DNA of 64,000 nucleotides from NCBI GenBank assembly GCA_013397455.1, contig VYZB01000191.1, positions 1,228,624-1,292,623 on the forward strand. Reading direction: 5' to 3'. The position numbers and the translations under genes are program-made. Shown piece after piece: positions 13,061 through 26,418 of the stretch. This DNA comes from Crotophaga sulcirostris (taxonomy: Eukaryota; Chordata; Aves; Cuculiformes; Crotophagidae). Below the pieces are notes generated by a model, which had not been told where the DNA came from, ran no database searches, and saw only the letters and a list, made by a program, of their open reading frames with translations. How positions within the stretch are numbered: the first letter of the stretch is position 1; the number at the start of each line of letters is the position of its first letter.

Positions 13061-14764
13061 TGTAATTACAATTCATGACACTTAGATATTTAACTGATAC
13101 CAAATGCACTTCATGTGGGCTGCATTAATATATGTGTATGTTGCATTGGTATATTTTACTGATTAAAGACTTGTGCTGTATTTAATTACACAGTTAAATT
13201 GTCTAGCATTATCTACCAAACCCCCAGTCTCAAGAGGAAGCACCAGGAAACGAGGCCTGTTTTCTTTGCATCCCGCTTGGTGGAGGACGGAAATTCCTTT
13301 GTGCTGTTTAGTGTTTTGTAAACAGAAGTATAGCGAAATGCTCTCTTGAAAATTTTTATGAATGAGTAAAATCTTTCTAAGATCTTCTTGTTCTTTGTTA
13401 TCTGCCATATTCTTCCTTCTCAACTAAGACCCTGGGAGCAAAAGGAACAATTCCGAGTCTATATTTAGGCTACTTATTAAGCACAGCCGACAGTTTAGAT
13501 CACATTCAAATAAATCTGTTCCTTACTGGTTCAAGTGCCTAGGATTTTTCCAGAGACAGAGGAGGTGATGTGGTGCAAGCTCAGACATCACTGCAGCATC
13601 TTTACCTAGCAGGCCAGATGTACATGGAGAGAAAATTTAGGAGCAACTGAAACTTGTTAGCAGGTGGATTGCCAGCAGAGATGCATTTATTTTAAAAAAC
13701 AAACAAGGAAATATCCAGATTTGGGAGTGTGTGAAGGTGAGAACCATGAATAGCCATGGCCCAGAATGTTTTTGCTGGGAAGAACTTGGGACCTGCAGTA
13801 GAGCCCATCCATAATGCATCAGTGTCTTTTCAGAGAAACATGAGGTTGTAAGAGACTGTACACAATCCGATAACTGCCTTTCCTCGGTGCATTTGTCCAC
13901 AGAGTAGAACAAAAATCCTTCTCTTCTAAGTCAGGGTATAAATGGTGCAGCCTTACTCAGAAGATGTTGTCACAGCTCGACTTCGCATGGTGCCAGCCCA
14001 GTGGAGGGGTGGTGTTCATGCTGTGTGACACGTCTGAATTGCAGCACAGGTTTTCTGGGTGTCACAGGACCTGCAGCCCCCATGGGAGTCCTACCACCAT
14101 GACTCTGCCCTTTGTGATTTCCCATTTTTCATTACACTTGAATCTCACTTGTGCTGCTGATCTCTGGTCTGTGGCACTTGTAATTGTACAAATGTGTTCT
14201 GTGTTCTCTCCCTAACGTGCCTCAGCCAGATCACACAAAACAAATTTCTGAAGGAGAAAATAGGACTTCCAGCCTATGCAACATAGCCAAAAATAGTTAA
14301 CTCTTAAATGTTATTTACAATTTTATCTCCTTCATCCTGGAAGCAGAAATGCTTCTGGCATCCTCTGTGGGGAAGATGCTTGCCAGAGGGTGGAATGCAT
14401 GAAAAAAGATAATTTCCTGAATCATCCGACTAAGTCGGCCACGCTATGGAGGAGGAATGGAGCGACCTCTCTACTTCTTCCCCATTGCACTCCATCTGGA
14501 GATGGATGTTGAACACAGGGAGTAGGAGGCAGAGGGGAGGCACATGGGGAGCTTTATACCTCCCACTCACCACATTTGAAGACACCAGCCCACTTGTGCA
14601 GGCTTGCCCTGTCTGCTTTAGGCTGTTCTTTCATATACTAAGGAAAACCAAGGAGCTATACCAAAGCAGGCCTTCTAAACAGTTATTTTATAGGTTTATA
14701 ATTTCAAGCAAAAGAACATACTTTTATAATTTCAAACATACTGTAGCTCACTCTGTTTGCTAGT
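13061..14764. other. Intergenic DNA, no gene recognised
   Basis: Open frames here (up to 105 codons, at 14,446-14,763 on +) have no recognisable domain and no convincing splice context. The 13,960-14,600 part is moderately GC-richer than its flanks, without CpG-island character. I see no RNA gene. Confidence 0.55.
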
Positions 14765-15054
14765 CTGTTCTCCCAAGTGACAGGCAAAGCATGAGAGGAA
14801 ATGGCCTCATACTGCACCAGGGGAGCTTTAGATTAGATATCAGGAAAAAATTCTTCACTGAAAGGGTTCTCAGGCACTGGAACCCACTGCCCAGTGAGGT
14901 GATTGAGTCACCATCCCTGAAGATCTTTAAAAGACAGGTAGACAAGTGCTCAAGGATGTGGTTTAGTAGTAGGCAGATACGGTTGGATTTGATAATCATA
15001 AAGGTCTTTTCCAACCAAATGATTCTATGATTCTATGATTCTATGATTCTATGA
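14765..15054 (+). mobile_element. CR1 LINE 3' end with octamer tail
   Basis: A 5'-truncated CR1 non-LTR retrotransposon inserted in + orientation. The segment runs through the characteristic CR1 3' region: 'TTTAGATTAGATATCAGG', 'TTCTTCACTGAAAGGGTT', the 'GGAACCCACTGCCCAGTGAGG' stretch, 'TCACCATCCCTGAAGATC', and 'AAAGGTCTTTTCCAACC'. It ends in 4.5 copies of ATGATTCT (15,019-15,054). CR1 copies normally end in a short 8-bp array rather than poly-A and usually lack clear target-site duplications, as here. It is the best-preserved mobile element in the window and a main reason for calling the genome avian. The short open frames overlapping it are not genes. Confidence 0.93.
15019..15054 (+). repeat. 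CR1 tail octamer array (ATGATTCT)n
   Basis: Four perfect tandem copies of ATGATTCT plus a half copy (ATGA) form the 3' terminus of the CR1 copy. Octamer tails of this kind are the usual end of avian CR1, thought to be the recognition and extension site during target-primed reverse transcription. Confidence 0.93.
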
Positions 15055-18000
15055 CAAGCACAAACCCTGGATTCTGCTCAAGGCCTCAAAATTGAGGAGG
15101 TAATCTTTATACAGATCTCCTATAAAAGGCACTTTTCATTGCCTATGAAGATGAAGAAAAGGTAAGGGTTTCAGAATATTTGAGGTAAAAAAGGGACATG
15201 CCTGGCTTTGTGGAAGCAGTACCAGTGAGAGAGAAAGACATATCAGTCTTACTACATCCAGTTATTCCATTAAGAAATTATTTGGCTCACCCATGCTCAA
15301 GAACCAATCTTCTACACTACCAGAGGTAAGAAGGGCCTATAGTGGTGGAGAAGTCATCATACAGCTAAAGAACAGAAGCTGCTAGCACCTAGTTTTCACT
15401 TTTACACTATGAATAAAAGGACTTTCTCAGGGTAACCAGACAACCATAAATCCTTATGGTCATATGATCTTTCATGCACTAAAAGATGACATTAAAGCGC
15501 CCTCTGGTTATATAATCTTAATATTTCAACAGCATAAAGAGTACCCATGCTTGTATATATGTATAGGAATAAAAAGAAAAAGAAAATGATAGAATAAAAA
15601 AGTTTCTCATTAAAAAATGATCAAGGCAGTCATCAGAACAGCTAAGTAAAATTACATATGAACAATGCCATTTAAGGCTTAGTAAGGATTTTGCGGCCTA
15701 ATTGCTCCAGAAGTCTGAGACATCAGTTTCTACTGACACCACCATCCCCTGAAGATGCTTTGCAGTGTAGTCCAGGGTGACATTTTCGCTGGCTTTAGTT
15801 GCTCACCAACACAAATACAACTTAATCCACTGCCTTTGAATTGCCACAGATATGTAAGGAGTGATCTATATTTTTCTTGATTTTAGCAGGTCTATGTCTG
15901 AGGAAAAAATGGTATTGGAACTACTGCATTGAAATCCAAAAAAAACCATCCTTTGGAACTATTGGTAATTTCTGCCCTCAAATTGGCCACTCCAGAGCAG
16001 CACAGAGTGAAATGCCTTGTGATGAAGAGCACCTGAGCTGACCAATCACGTGACATCCAGTTTGTTTGGCCTTTGTATCACCACTGAGAAAGGATGAAGC
16101 TCATCTCTACCTATGCAGGGTGAATATAAATTACCATAGAATTTACTATCAATACAGTAGCACTGTATACACGCCCCAAGACAAAGATGAATATATCTGC
16201 ATCTCTATAGAATGAGGTTATATAGATGGCTGACACAACTACTTCTGCAGGATTTGCAACAGTATAAATATGAGAACTGATTTTGAATCAAAACATTCTT
16301 ATTAAATAAGCATTCATGTCAATGGGAAGGACAATACATTGTTTATTCTATCAGATATATCTACTTACTCGACTAGCTCAGCAAAGCATTGTACGTAGAT
16401 TTGACAAAGATACTGTCAGATCACATTAAGTGGCTGCTGGTGGTACCAGTACAGATCTTAATTTATATTCTGGAACTGTGCCCTTTCTGCCATCTTGGAT
16501 CTTCCTATAAAATCTTATAAGATGCACGGAAAAAAATCTATTCCGCATTTTTCAGATTTATGACTCTCAAATGAAAGAAGGAACAGAAATAATCCTTCCA
16601 TTTGTCAGCCTGTCATCTACATAGAACAGGGACAGCTGCTGCTGCTGCAAGAAAATTCTATTACAGGTGCAAAATGGACATTTTCTTCACAAATTTTGTT
16701 TCATTAATTTAGCATTAAAATCTGTGAAATCATAAGATGGTAAAATACTCATTTCATCTTATGAACAAAAAGACAAATCATAATTCTCTTCAGATTTTGA
16801 CTTTGTTATTTTGTGCAGCTGAAAAGCTAGCAAGTTCTGTGTAGTGGTCAGAGGTGTATGTGCCTGGTTTTGTGAATGATAATATGCAATGTTGCTGCTT
16901 CACTTCAGTCATCCACCAAGGAGATAACAATAGGAGTCCTTACAGTGTCCCTTGAAAGTATCACGGAATGAAGGCCACCCACTTCAGCAATCTTGCTCAC
17001 TTATCTCCTCTGTCAGTTGTGGCTGAGCACTGTTTCTAGACTAGACATAACTAAAAAAGAATTATTTTTTTTTAATAGAAGAACATGTTGCTTAGGAAAC
17101 ACATGCAACTGTGAAATTTCATCAGTAAGCATTAGCTTCATGGTAATATGAAAAACTATCTGAAATATGAAATAAGGAACAAAATTTAAATAAGAATAAA
17201 ATTAATATAAATTTAAAACCTTTGAGAAAAAGGGTAAAAAATCCTCATCTGACCCACTGCAGCATCATGTGATGTCCTTGTATCCCATCCCAAGCATTTC
17301 CATGGGAGACAGATGGGGATCTCGAGAGTGCAACTTGATTGGGAATGTGCAAGGTACAAAGAGTGCTTTGCTATATGCTTCCCTTTCAACCATCCACTCC
17401 CTGGGAGGAAGCAGACATCCCACCCAGTGTGTCACCCATGAACCCTATTTAAGAAAGGACTCGACCATTTCTTCCTGCCCTGATCTAGTGTAGGCAGACG
17501 CTATCATAAGGAACTACCTTGTTTTCCTGACTCTTCTGAAACTGTTCCTCTTCCTCAAATTTACACAGTTCCTTTCTCCCTGCCCTTTCACTCTTCTCCC
17601 TCATGTCCCATCTGTAAGCTGAAGACTCCTGAGACAGAGGGTTTGCTGGCACCTTGCAAAGGGTTGCCTTGCTGGCCCTCATCCTTCTGCCTTCTCCCTC
17701 TCTTCTCCTACTCCAAAGGATCCCATGCACTAATTGGAGGGAGTAGCGAATTGGAAACTACTAAATATCAGTTGGAAACAGAATCAGAGAAGTGTGAAAT
17801 GAAGCTAAGCTGGGAAAACAAGCTGTTTCCTATCCTAGAAGTCTTCAAGAACAAATACATAACATATATGCCAAACATTTGTACTGGTCTGTCAATGCAG
17901 GTGCAGAATTATACGACTGAAGAAATAATAAAACTAATACTTGCAAGCCTATTACATTTAAGAATAGAGGAAAATTACAAAATCAGCTGTATACCTGTGA

Positions 18001-20388
18001 GTCTGATCCATCCATGTCCACAGCTTCAGTGAGAATTTCAAATGAAAGAAAAATCAGATTTGATTATAAGTGGGTAGTGTTTTAAAATGCAAAGTGAGAT
18101 TATTGAACTAGGCTAAGGACAAATTTTGAGAAGAAAACTGTTTCGTAACGTGTAGAAGTAGTCTTTCTGCATTTCAGTAGGAATTTAGCATGATGCCACC
18201 TGAATAATATTTCTGTGTAGTGTAAAACAAAGTTCTGATACCTGATCTCAGGGAAAAAAGTTTCAGTTTTACAGTTCCTTCTTACAGCAGACTTGGTTTC
18301 AAAATCAGAGATCCTATAAAGCAAACCGATTTCAGTGTGAGAACTTGATGTTTGCCTGATTTTGAAAGTTGTAGACTTCATTACTGGCAACAAAGAAATA
18401 TTTAACACTGCTATATTAATACAAAAATCTGTTGTGATTAGAATCTAGAGATGTTCTGCAGCTTATGTATTTAATGACGTGTTACAGCTTGGATGGACAA
18501 GTCTTTCATATTCTCCTTTCTTACAAATCAAATATACCTAATATTGGGTTCATTGTGATACAATGAACAGAAAAAAGGAAGAAGCAGAACCTGTGCTCTT
18601 TTACTTGCAACATTATGACACCAGCAAAGCTTTAATTTTTTGAGAAAACTTGCTTGAAAGTTTTGAGACTAGAGCAATAGATAATTCAGCATTTTTATTC
18701 TGAGACTATTATGTTTATCCTTTGGTTTTAGTGGAGTTGGCATGCTCATAAATCCCACCTTCCTCTGGCTGTTATTTCTGTCTGGTAAATTATTTTTTTA
18801 TTCACAAGGCAATAAAAGGTCACAGAAAGAGGGATATAATATTCACTCTCATAAAATACAGTTAAAGAGTATTTAGCATTTATATCTTTCCGGGGCGGTA
18901 AACAAAATATGGTTTATTTGACTCAATGAAGACCTATGATACCGAAAGAGATAAATCTAATGACTTGTTTTAACAGAGTAAGATAAATCTTTCAAGACAA
19001 ATCTTCAATGATGCCAGGTTGTTCCTGTTCAAGTTCACTAAATAATTATACATAGGTGCCCATAGGAAGAACAGCACTTTGGCTCTTACCTGCCATAATT
19101 ATTTATGAGATGCACAAGTAGATTTCTTAACCACTTTGGAAGTACAGCACACTTTTAAGTTGCTAGTCTATTGAATTACAAAAGGGAAACATTGCTTAAT
19201 GAAGTTTAGTACTAAATTTTATCATAAAATTTCAGGAATAACAGAGCATTTCCATTTTTCATCAAGCTTTATTTTAACTGAGAACTGGTTCCTGGGGTGT
19301 ATTTTTCAGAACCAAAGCAAATTAATTCCTTTTGAAAGGAAAATTTAATTCTGCTTAGGATACTTGATTTTAAAACAAAAATATATAGCAGATAATCAAC
19401 CTAAGCATATACCACAGGCAGAATAAGTCAAGATCTTTTAGAACAAAATTGTATGTGAAAACACAGTGAGAGAATGCATAATAAAGTATGCTTTGCATTT
19501 TGCAACGACAATACGCACTTTAAATTTTTTTTTATACAACTTTTTCATATTCACATTCTTTTAATGCAACCTGGAAGAATGGGAGTTCTGCCAGAGAATC
19601 ATATTGGCCCCAAATAGTTCCTTAGCAAGAAGAATAATATAATATTCACAGCCCAGATTTTTCCTTGTTGAGCTCATGTATTAATTGTGATCTCTCATGT
19701 GGACTTCTAACAGAAAAAAAAAAAAATTACTCTGCCAATGGAATGTTGAAACAAGGTTTTCTCCTAAAGGTGGACTCATCTTCGGAGTTCTGAAAGGAGA
19801 GTGGAATTAAACATCTTTCTACATCTGCCCTATGGCTTCTGTTTGCTTTTCCCCATCTTAGCTCTGATCAGAATCAGCCTACTCAGCCCATGCTCTTTGC
19901 AAACCTCAGTTCACTTCATTAATCTACATTTTGCATAAGTAAGAGTAGTGGAAGCACTTGTTTCTTGAAAACTTTATATGCTTACATTTGCTGTTGGGCT
20001 GATGCCCCACTGTAGGAGCACACTATTGCAACAGCACCAGGCAGTATAAGGCCAGTCATTCAGTCAGGGAGGGGTGTGCGTGGGTGTATGTGTGTGTTAT
20101 TTTCCCAGCACATTGAGCCATGCAGGCACTCAGTGTGCTCCATTAAGGTAGAATTTTCACATAAAATGATGTCCTAAAAATATCATCTTGCAAAGTTAAG
20201 ATTTAACAAACTGTTCTTTGGGAAGCTAAGCTCGAAATAACTGGCCCATGCAGACACATGGTAGACCTTTGCATTTCAAGTTCTTACTGAAGGGTTCTAG
20301 TGAAAAAACATAAGTAGCTTTTTGAATTGTGTGCCACAATTTCCTTATTCCAATTATTGTTCTCAGAAGTAACTGAAACACTTTCATT
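15055..20388. other. Intergenic DNA, no gene recognised
   Basis: No exon, RNA gene or clear transposon. The longest open frame is 129 codons on + (17,643-18,032), without a recognisable domain. A CTCF-like motif lies at 15,496-15,510 (listed separately). A short GT-rich run occurs at about 20,073-20,098. Confidence 0.55.
15496..15510 (-). promoter_or_regulatory. Candidate CTCF-type motif
   Basis: The minus strand reads TAACCAGAGGGCGCT, close to the vertebrate CTCF core CCACCAGAGGGCGCT: 13 of 15 positions agree, with the first two C's replaced. Such cores are uncommon in AT-rich DNA and often mark insulators or loop anchors. This is a motif match only; occupancy is unknown. Confidence 0.35.
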
Positions 20389-20557
20389 GAAAAGAAAGGA
20401 AAGAAGGAAGGAAAGCAGAGGCATGTAAGTGGGAAAAAGAGGGAAAGGGAGATGGAGAAAAGGAAAAGGATGGAAGGAAGGAAGGAAGGAACAAACGAAC
20501 GAACGAAGGGAAGGAAGGAAAGAAGGAAGGGAGGGAAGGAGGGAGGAAGGAAGGAAA
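20389..20557 (+). repeat. Purine-rich (GGAA/GAAG)n microsatellite
   Basis: About 170 bases almost entirely of A and G on the + strand, made of GGAA, GAAA and GGGA units. It has an internal unit change to (GAAC)n at about 20,492-20,507 and a short mixed interruption at 20,416-20,430. The polypurine/polypyrimidine tract can adopt triplex (H-DNA) structure. Open frames through it, rich in Ser/Pro/Phe on - or Arg/Lys/Glu on +, are artefacts of the repeat. Confidence 0.9.
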
Positions 20558-22249
20558 TAAATTATGGCATGTGTAATTTATGTCCGACAAAGAACTGGAG
20601 TTTCCCAGGCAATAGAAACCAGAAGTTCATACTGATGAGAAAGAACCTTAAGTACAGGTATTATCGTTAGCTTTGCCTACGTGATTCCCATTTTCAATCA
20701 AATGCTCTTAAACAATTTCAGTTCTGGGAGGTGGGAAAATTAAAAGAAAGGAAAAGAACAAATCCTTCCACCTAAAGCTAGGAATCTAAACAAAACTGAC
20801 TTAGTTTCCAGCATTCCTACTGGAGTTAGGGAAAGCTTCAGGCACTCAGCATCTCTTACAACCAGCTTTTTTTTTTGCCTAGGTTTCAGCAGGAGACGAT
20901 CCTGTTGTTTCTTTCCAGTAGATAAGCAGTAACCCTGACACAGTTTTTTCCTTGATTAGTGTGATTCACCTGGCATATCTGATTTGTAAAGAGACAACAG
21001 AACCAAGCTGTACTTCCAGTGTTCTAGTAACCACTGAAAGCAAGACCTTCAGACTTCCTCTACTCTGCTCCCTGCCTCAAGGCAGCAGTTCCTACCCCTA
21101 ACAGTTGAACTTCCTGCTTTATTGTCAGTGGTGTCTTAAAGAAAGTGGCAAAATAATCCCAATATGCAAACAGGAGATAAGAAAAATGCTTACTAATTTG
21201 CACAGTATTTTTGATAATCAAGTTACTTGTGCTGACCACAACTTCTCTACTATTCCATTAATTAGATACCAGAAGTATTTTCATGAGTAATACAGATTTG
21301 GCCAAATCTGAAGAAGCCCTATACCAATTGCATGTACATTTTGAATGGGTATTCGAAATCTGAAAACTGATTCTTCACCGTTCAGCTGCCCAACTGTGGG
21401 TTTGGATAACTCCCTTCCACTTACATCAGGATCTAAACATTCCAGTCTTGCGGAAGAAAAAACTTCCCCTAATTTTCCTGCTTAAAAATCCATATCTCCA
21501 CTAAGCATTTAGGTTTTGGCTATTACTGCTTTTCAGCAAAGGGACATCCTGATTTAGTACTGGAAACTGTCCAAATGCAGTTGTATCTGGTAGAAAGATA
21601 TTTTCAGAACATGGTCTCAAAGAGTGATTAAGGGTTGGTGGAACTTTTTCTTCCTTTCTATCTCAGTACTGAAAATCAAATATAATCACTATTTATCCTT
21701 CCACCTGCACAGGTCCCTGCCTTGGGCTTTTTAAGTGGCACGATGTAACTTCATAACCCCCATAAATCAGGTAATCCTGTGTATTCAGTCCTAGAGGTGC
21801 CATGAACATATTTTTAACCTGAAAAGATTTATCAGGTGGTGATTTTTCATGCCTTCTGGCACCCCAAGACAGTAGATATTTATATTTTTCCTCCCAACTT
21901 ATTCTCTCACATTTCAAAGCAATGACTGTATATCACATTTTGTGTTCCAAAATTCACGATGAACTCCCTACACATTGATACACACAGGATCTAAGCATTC
22001 TGCCATATTTTTCTAAATTATAAACTTGAGGAGGGATCCCTGGCTGAGGCTCCTTTACAGATGTCCCTGAAAGGGCTCTCAGGATCACTGGTGGTGTGAT
22101 CTCCAAGTTGGCCTGGAATGCAGGCAGCCTAAAGTGAAGCCTGCTGAGCCTCGGTACAGCATGAATTAGTGATAAGTTGTACAAAGCCTACAAGAATGAG
22201 GAAGCATGCCAGACTTGCATACTTCACATGTCCAGATAAAGTAAGCTCC

Positions 22250-22610
22250 AACTCCTTTCTATTACTAACCTACATCCAACCCTATCTTTAACATTATGTT
22301 ACATCAAAAACACATACTCTACAAGCACATACAGTGTAAGACACTGTGGGTCCCAGCCCTCATCCTTGCTGTAAGAGATAACCAGAATTCAAACACTAAG
22401 CAAATTTAACAAACCTTAACACCATCCACAACCCTATAGATACTGCTATACCAGCAGCCCTCCCCTAACTCTTAAACCAACACAGACAAGATCTTGGAGG
22501 ATCAAGGAGCCAACTCAGGCCTTAGTCCCAATCTCAACCCTAATTCAAACTGTAACCTTGAGTCTAATCCTTCTTGTCCCTTTCTCAATCCAGTTTTGTC
22601 CTAGGCTTGT
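22250..22610. repeat. G-poor, C/A-rich tract with degenerate AACCCTAA-like units
   Basis: The + strand is strikingly poor in G and repeatedly shows variants of ACCCTAA/AACCTTA, such as 'CCAACCCTATCTTTAAC', 'CAAACCTTAACACCATCC' and 'TCTCAACCCTAATTC'. It looks like a decayed short-unit satellite, possibly of telomere-like origin. The units are too diverged to define a period by eye, so the identity is uncertain. Confidence 0.35.
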
Positions 22611-24447
22611 ACGACAAAGAAATCTGAACAGTAAGTCTATCAATTCAGCCTTTTACACCCACAACAATAGATCAAAGAGAAATTATTCATTAATCTTATG
22701 CCATAAATCAATTTCAATTCAATTGTCACAGACTGTCCCAATAAAAGTTCTTGACTTGGTTAAACTAATATCAATAAATCAATGTATTTCACATGCTGAA
22801 TTTTGAAGAGTAAAAGGAAAACCAAACTTTTATCTCCTGGGATTTTAATGAAGTGTAAACTAAGTCAGTAATGTACATAAAAAATAAAGCAACCTGTTTC
22901 AAAAGTTTAAGATATTCTGCAAACAACATTTATTCCTTTGAATCCTCAGTTGGTTTTGGAAACTTCTAGGAGGAATTATTTTGAGAAATACTAGATCTAG
23001 AAAAAAAATGTGACTATATTGGCTCTCAGAAATGTGAACATACTTAGCACCCTGGAAAGCAACAAAACTGGCGCAACCTATAAACTGGAAAGATATTGGA
23101 GACAAGATGTGGAACACTCTGCAGGATTTCCTGCAATGAGAATTTATGATTTAAAAATCTACAGTAGTTCAGTTTGAAGGAATCTTAACCATGTAGAGTG
23201 CTCCGTCTTGAAGCCACAGCAACCGTCAATATCACTTAAGAGAATGACAGTCCATGTTTTATGCCTATCAGTCCAAAATTTCCTTCATAATAATGATTAT
23301 GAAGTATACATATGTGAAAAGGGAAGAAAGAGCCTTGGGAAATATCTGTAAAAAAATCAGGTAAGATATGTATGGTGCATATTAATTTCACTTATGGATG
23401 CATAATTTAATAGATGATACTGGAGAATGTAATATAGATTATGTCAATAGATTATGGATTATGCTAGCAGTAAGTGCTTGAGAACCTTACAAAACAGGAC
23501 AGAAAATACCTTTTTTTCTATAGTAAACCCAGAATTATTCAATCAACTAGTGTATTAAAAAAGAATTAAAAGGAGCTTGCCTTCTGTAATAGTTTCTAGT
23601 ATAAGTAATAAAGACGAAATCTGAAACACCAATAAAGCATGTTTGGACTCAGCCCTGCCACCTGTCTTGCTGAAGAATTTAACACGCTCTCAAGAATGAC
23701 ATTATATACTTGATCTAAATAGTTTTTTTTAAAAAAAGGGGATTATGTGGTCATACAAAACCAAATGCATAACTGCATGCAGGCATCAGCCTTGCAGCCT
23801 CAACACCAAAAGCTGCAGCAAGGTTTCAGTAGTGGTGATGCACTCCAGTTTAGGCAGCAGCTTGCTGCTGTGCTGTGGGCTGTAGAGAAAGGACTCGCTT
23901 TGTTCAGTGAGAGGTGCTGAAGCTGTAGCCCACCCTGCTAAAGAGGTTGCCAGGGTTACCGCAGGGATCCCAGGTGTGGAGATTCAGGGCTGTGACAGAG
24001 AAGCCTTGCTTCACTAAACTAAAAAATAACAAAATAGGGAGAGATGATTAAATATTACAGGACTGCTGCAGAAGTAAATAAAACTTAATAAAAACATTAA
24101 TGAATACATACAGGCAAAATTCCAGAGGTGGAAAAATTATTGCTAAATGCCAAATTACCTACTGATTTAAAAACAAGTGCTTTATAAACCCAGGGGGAAT
24201 TTTTGGCACAACAGAATTATGTTAATATTTCTGTCTCTGTTATACGCTTTACCAGTCTAATGGTATGCTCACATTTATGCCAGCTATACCTTTTGGAGAT
24301 AGACATGTCTTGTTCTTAGTGTAGGACAAGATGAAGCCTCAGTTTCAGCCACCTACGCTGGCTGAGTACAATTCCTTCTGCATTTGACCACAACGGGGCT
24401 CATCTAGAAGTTTTTTACCTGGGCTACAGGTTAATTCATCGTTTGAT

Positions 24448-24476
24448 ACCATGATACCATGATACTATGATACCAT
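24448..24476 (+). repeat. Degenerate octamer array (GATACCAT)n
   Basis: Three to four tandem units GATACCAT / GATACTAT. Unit length and spacing match a CR1 tail (GATTCTAT), but no CR1 body is recognisable on either side. It may be an orphan or mutated CR1 tail, or an independent microsatellite. Confidence 0.6.
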
Positions 24477-26348
24477 TTGAATCAGGACAACTGCTGTGCT
24501 TTGTCCCTTTTTTGGCACAGCAGAGCTGTGTAAGACAAGGGTGACCAGGGCCAAACATTGGAGCACGATCATGAAGATGTGCTGCTGGGTTTGCCACACG
24601 CACGCAAGTAGCCCTGTATAGGCACAGCAAGAACGTGACTAATTTTATTGCATACGCATGTATCCGAGTTCAGAATCGAGACTCTGGTATAAATGCAGCC
24701 TTAAAATACAACTATGAGTGGTTGCTGTGAAATGCACTAACACTTCGAAAGCCTCCTAAAATTTTGAGAAAATTCCATCAATCAGAGTCTTAAAACTGCT
24801 CGGGCTTTTCATCATTTTGGGGTTTTTTTTCTGTAATTTTCTGCTTTTATAGTCTGTAGTTGAGGAAATCCTCTTACTCTTGCCTTTTTTTATTTAGTTT
24901 TGGCAGGGAAGCACACACATTTTTATGACACCCTTGCAAAATCTTATGTGATCAGCATGAGGTCAGGAAGAGATGACTTACATAATAAAATAGTTTGAGA
25001 GAAAACATGTTAAAAGTAACATCCCATCACTTATATAATTATTTGTGATACAATATTATACTGAGAAAATACTTCGAACAGCAATAGTTACACTATTTTT
25101 TTTTAGGAATTGCTTTTTATATCTTAAGTCCAGACTTCCCAGGTCTAATAATTCTTGTAAAATTTTGTTCTCCACCATAGTCTGTTACTTTGGTTGTTGA
25201 AACTCATGTTGGACACTTTGCATTAATATTCTTAAGCACTTGTAATTTTTCAGGATATCATAGAAATCTGTTTCTATTCTAAATCATTTCTTTTTGAAGC
25301 TACTAGTTTTGAATATTACTATGGGGTAAGCCCTGAACAAGGAAAGGGTGTCTGTATGTATTTATTCTATAAACAACTAGTAGAACATTAAAATTAATAA
25401 GGCAAATACAAGGATGAAAAAGAATAATTAGTAGCTCTAAAAGGGCAGTTTACCTACTGAAAAAATAATTTTCTGAACTTAGCTATTTAGGCATGCATCT
25501 TTATTTATTGTGAAGGTTTTCAAGCAGTATAATTAAACTAGGCAATGTTGGTTCAATATCTTCAAGTTCAACCCACATTTTGAAGAGTTTCATGAAGAAG
25601 CAAGGGTGCGCATTGTTGATAATTCTGTTTCTGCCAGTTTATACTGGTGAACCTGCAATGATTTTAGGAGATAAGGGAAGGAGATGAAATGACTAGCAGG
25701 AGGTCCAAGACATTTCTATTTGTAGGGGCTAAATCCAGGTAAACAAGTAATCTACCTATGATCCTCAGCAATGATTAGTTTGAACACAAGGATCCTTTTA
25801 TCTGGAATGATGAAGCCTGTTTCCCTTGGGCAGTTAACACAGGGTTTGGCCTTTAATGGTTATTTAGGCACTTAAGTGTCCATTTCTCTATTTCTTAGTG
25901 CTTGACTTTCTCACAGGAGGAACTGTGAACATCCTAGGCTTCTGGAGGTTTTACTTATATCAGTAAACTTTGAATTACTGGGTCTGCCTCTCTCTTCCTT
26001 TGCACACATTCTTCAAGCCCTTGTGCACAATGGGGATTACACGAGCTGATTTCTTCCTTGTACTAGAGAATGTGAGATGTCTCCAGAGCTTCTGCATGGC
26101 AGTAATCAGGGGGACCAAAATAAGATAGAAAAGGTAGACAATCTGTGTTGATAGCTTCCCTTAATTTTTTTTTTAAAGTGTATTCAAACTCCGCATAAAA
26201 AGCAAGACACTAGTTCTGATCCCACCTCATTCCTACCCTGTCTTGTTCCTGGATACCGATTGTGAGATATAGAGGAGAGGTGCAGAGAAGCCCAATGTAC
26301 AATGTGAACAGAGGAAAGAGTACTGCAAGGGTACCTTCTTTTGTCCCT

Positions 26349-26418
26349 TCCCATGGCAGGGGGGTTGGAACTAGATGATCTTCAAGGTCCCTTCCTACTC
26401 AAACCACTCTATGATTCT
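26349..26418 (+). mobile_element. Short CR1 LINE 3' end fragment
   Basis: About 70 bases match the extreme 3' end of avian CR1 in + orientation: 'CCCATGGCAGGGGGGTTGG', 'AACTAGATGATCTTCAAGGT', 'CCCTTCCTACTCAAACCA', then 'CTCTATGATTCTC'. The copy is strongly 5'-truncated and its octamer tail is reduced to about one unit. Confidence 0.85.

Larger units (their letters stand above)
20558..26348. other. Intergenic DNA, no gene recognised
   Basis: No coding exon or RNA gene recognised; open frames are all under 85 codons. It contains a G-poor C/A-rich stretch (about 22,250-22,610), an octamer array (24,448-24,476) and otherwise ordinary AT-rich sequence. Confidence 0.55.

Noticed and set aside
14760..15030. 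Open frames on both strands at 14.8-15.0 kb
   Set aside because: They lie in the non-coding 3' region of the CR1 copy.
20384..20590. Ser/Pro/Phe-rich minus-strand frame
   Set aside because: It is the translation of the (GGAA)n microsatellite.
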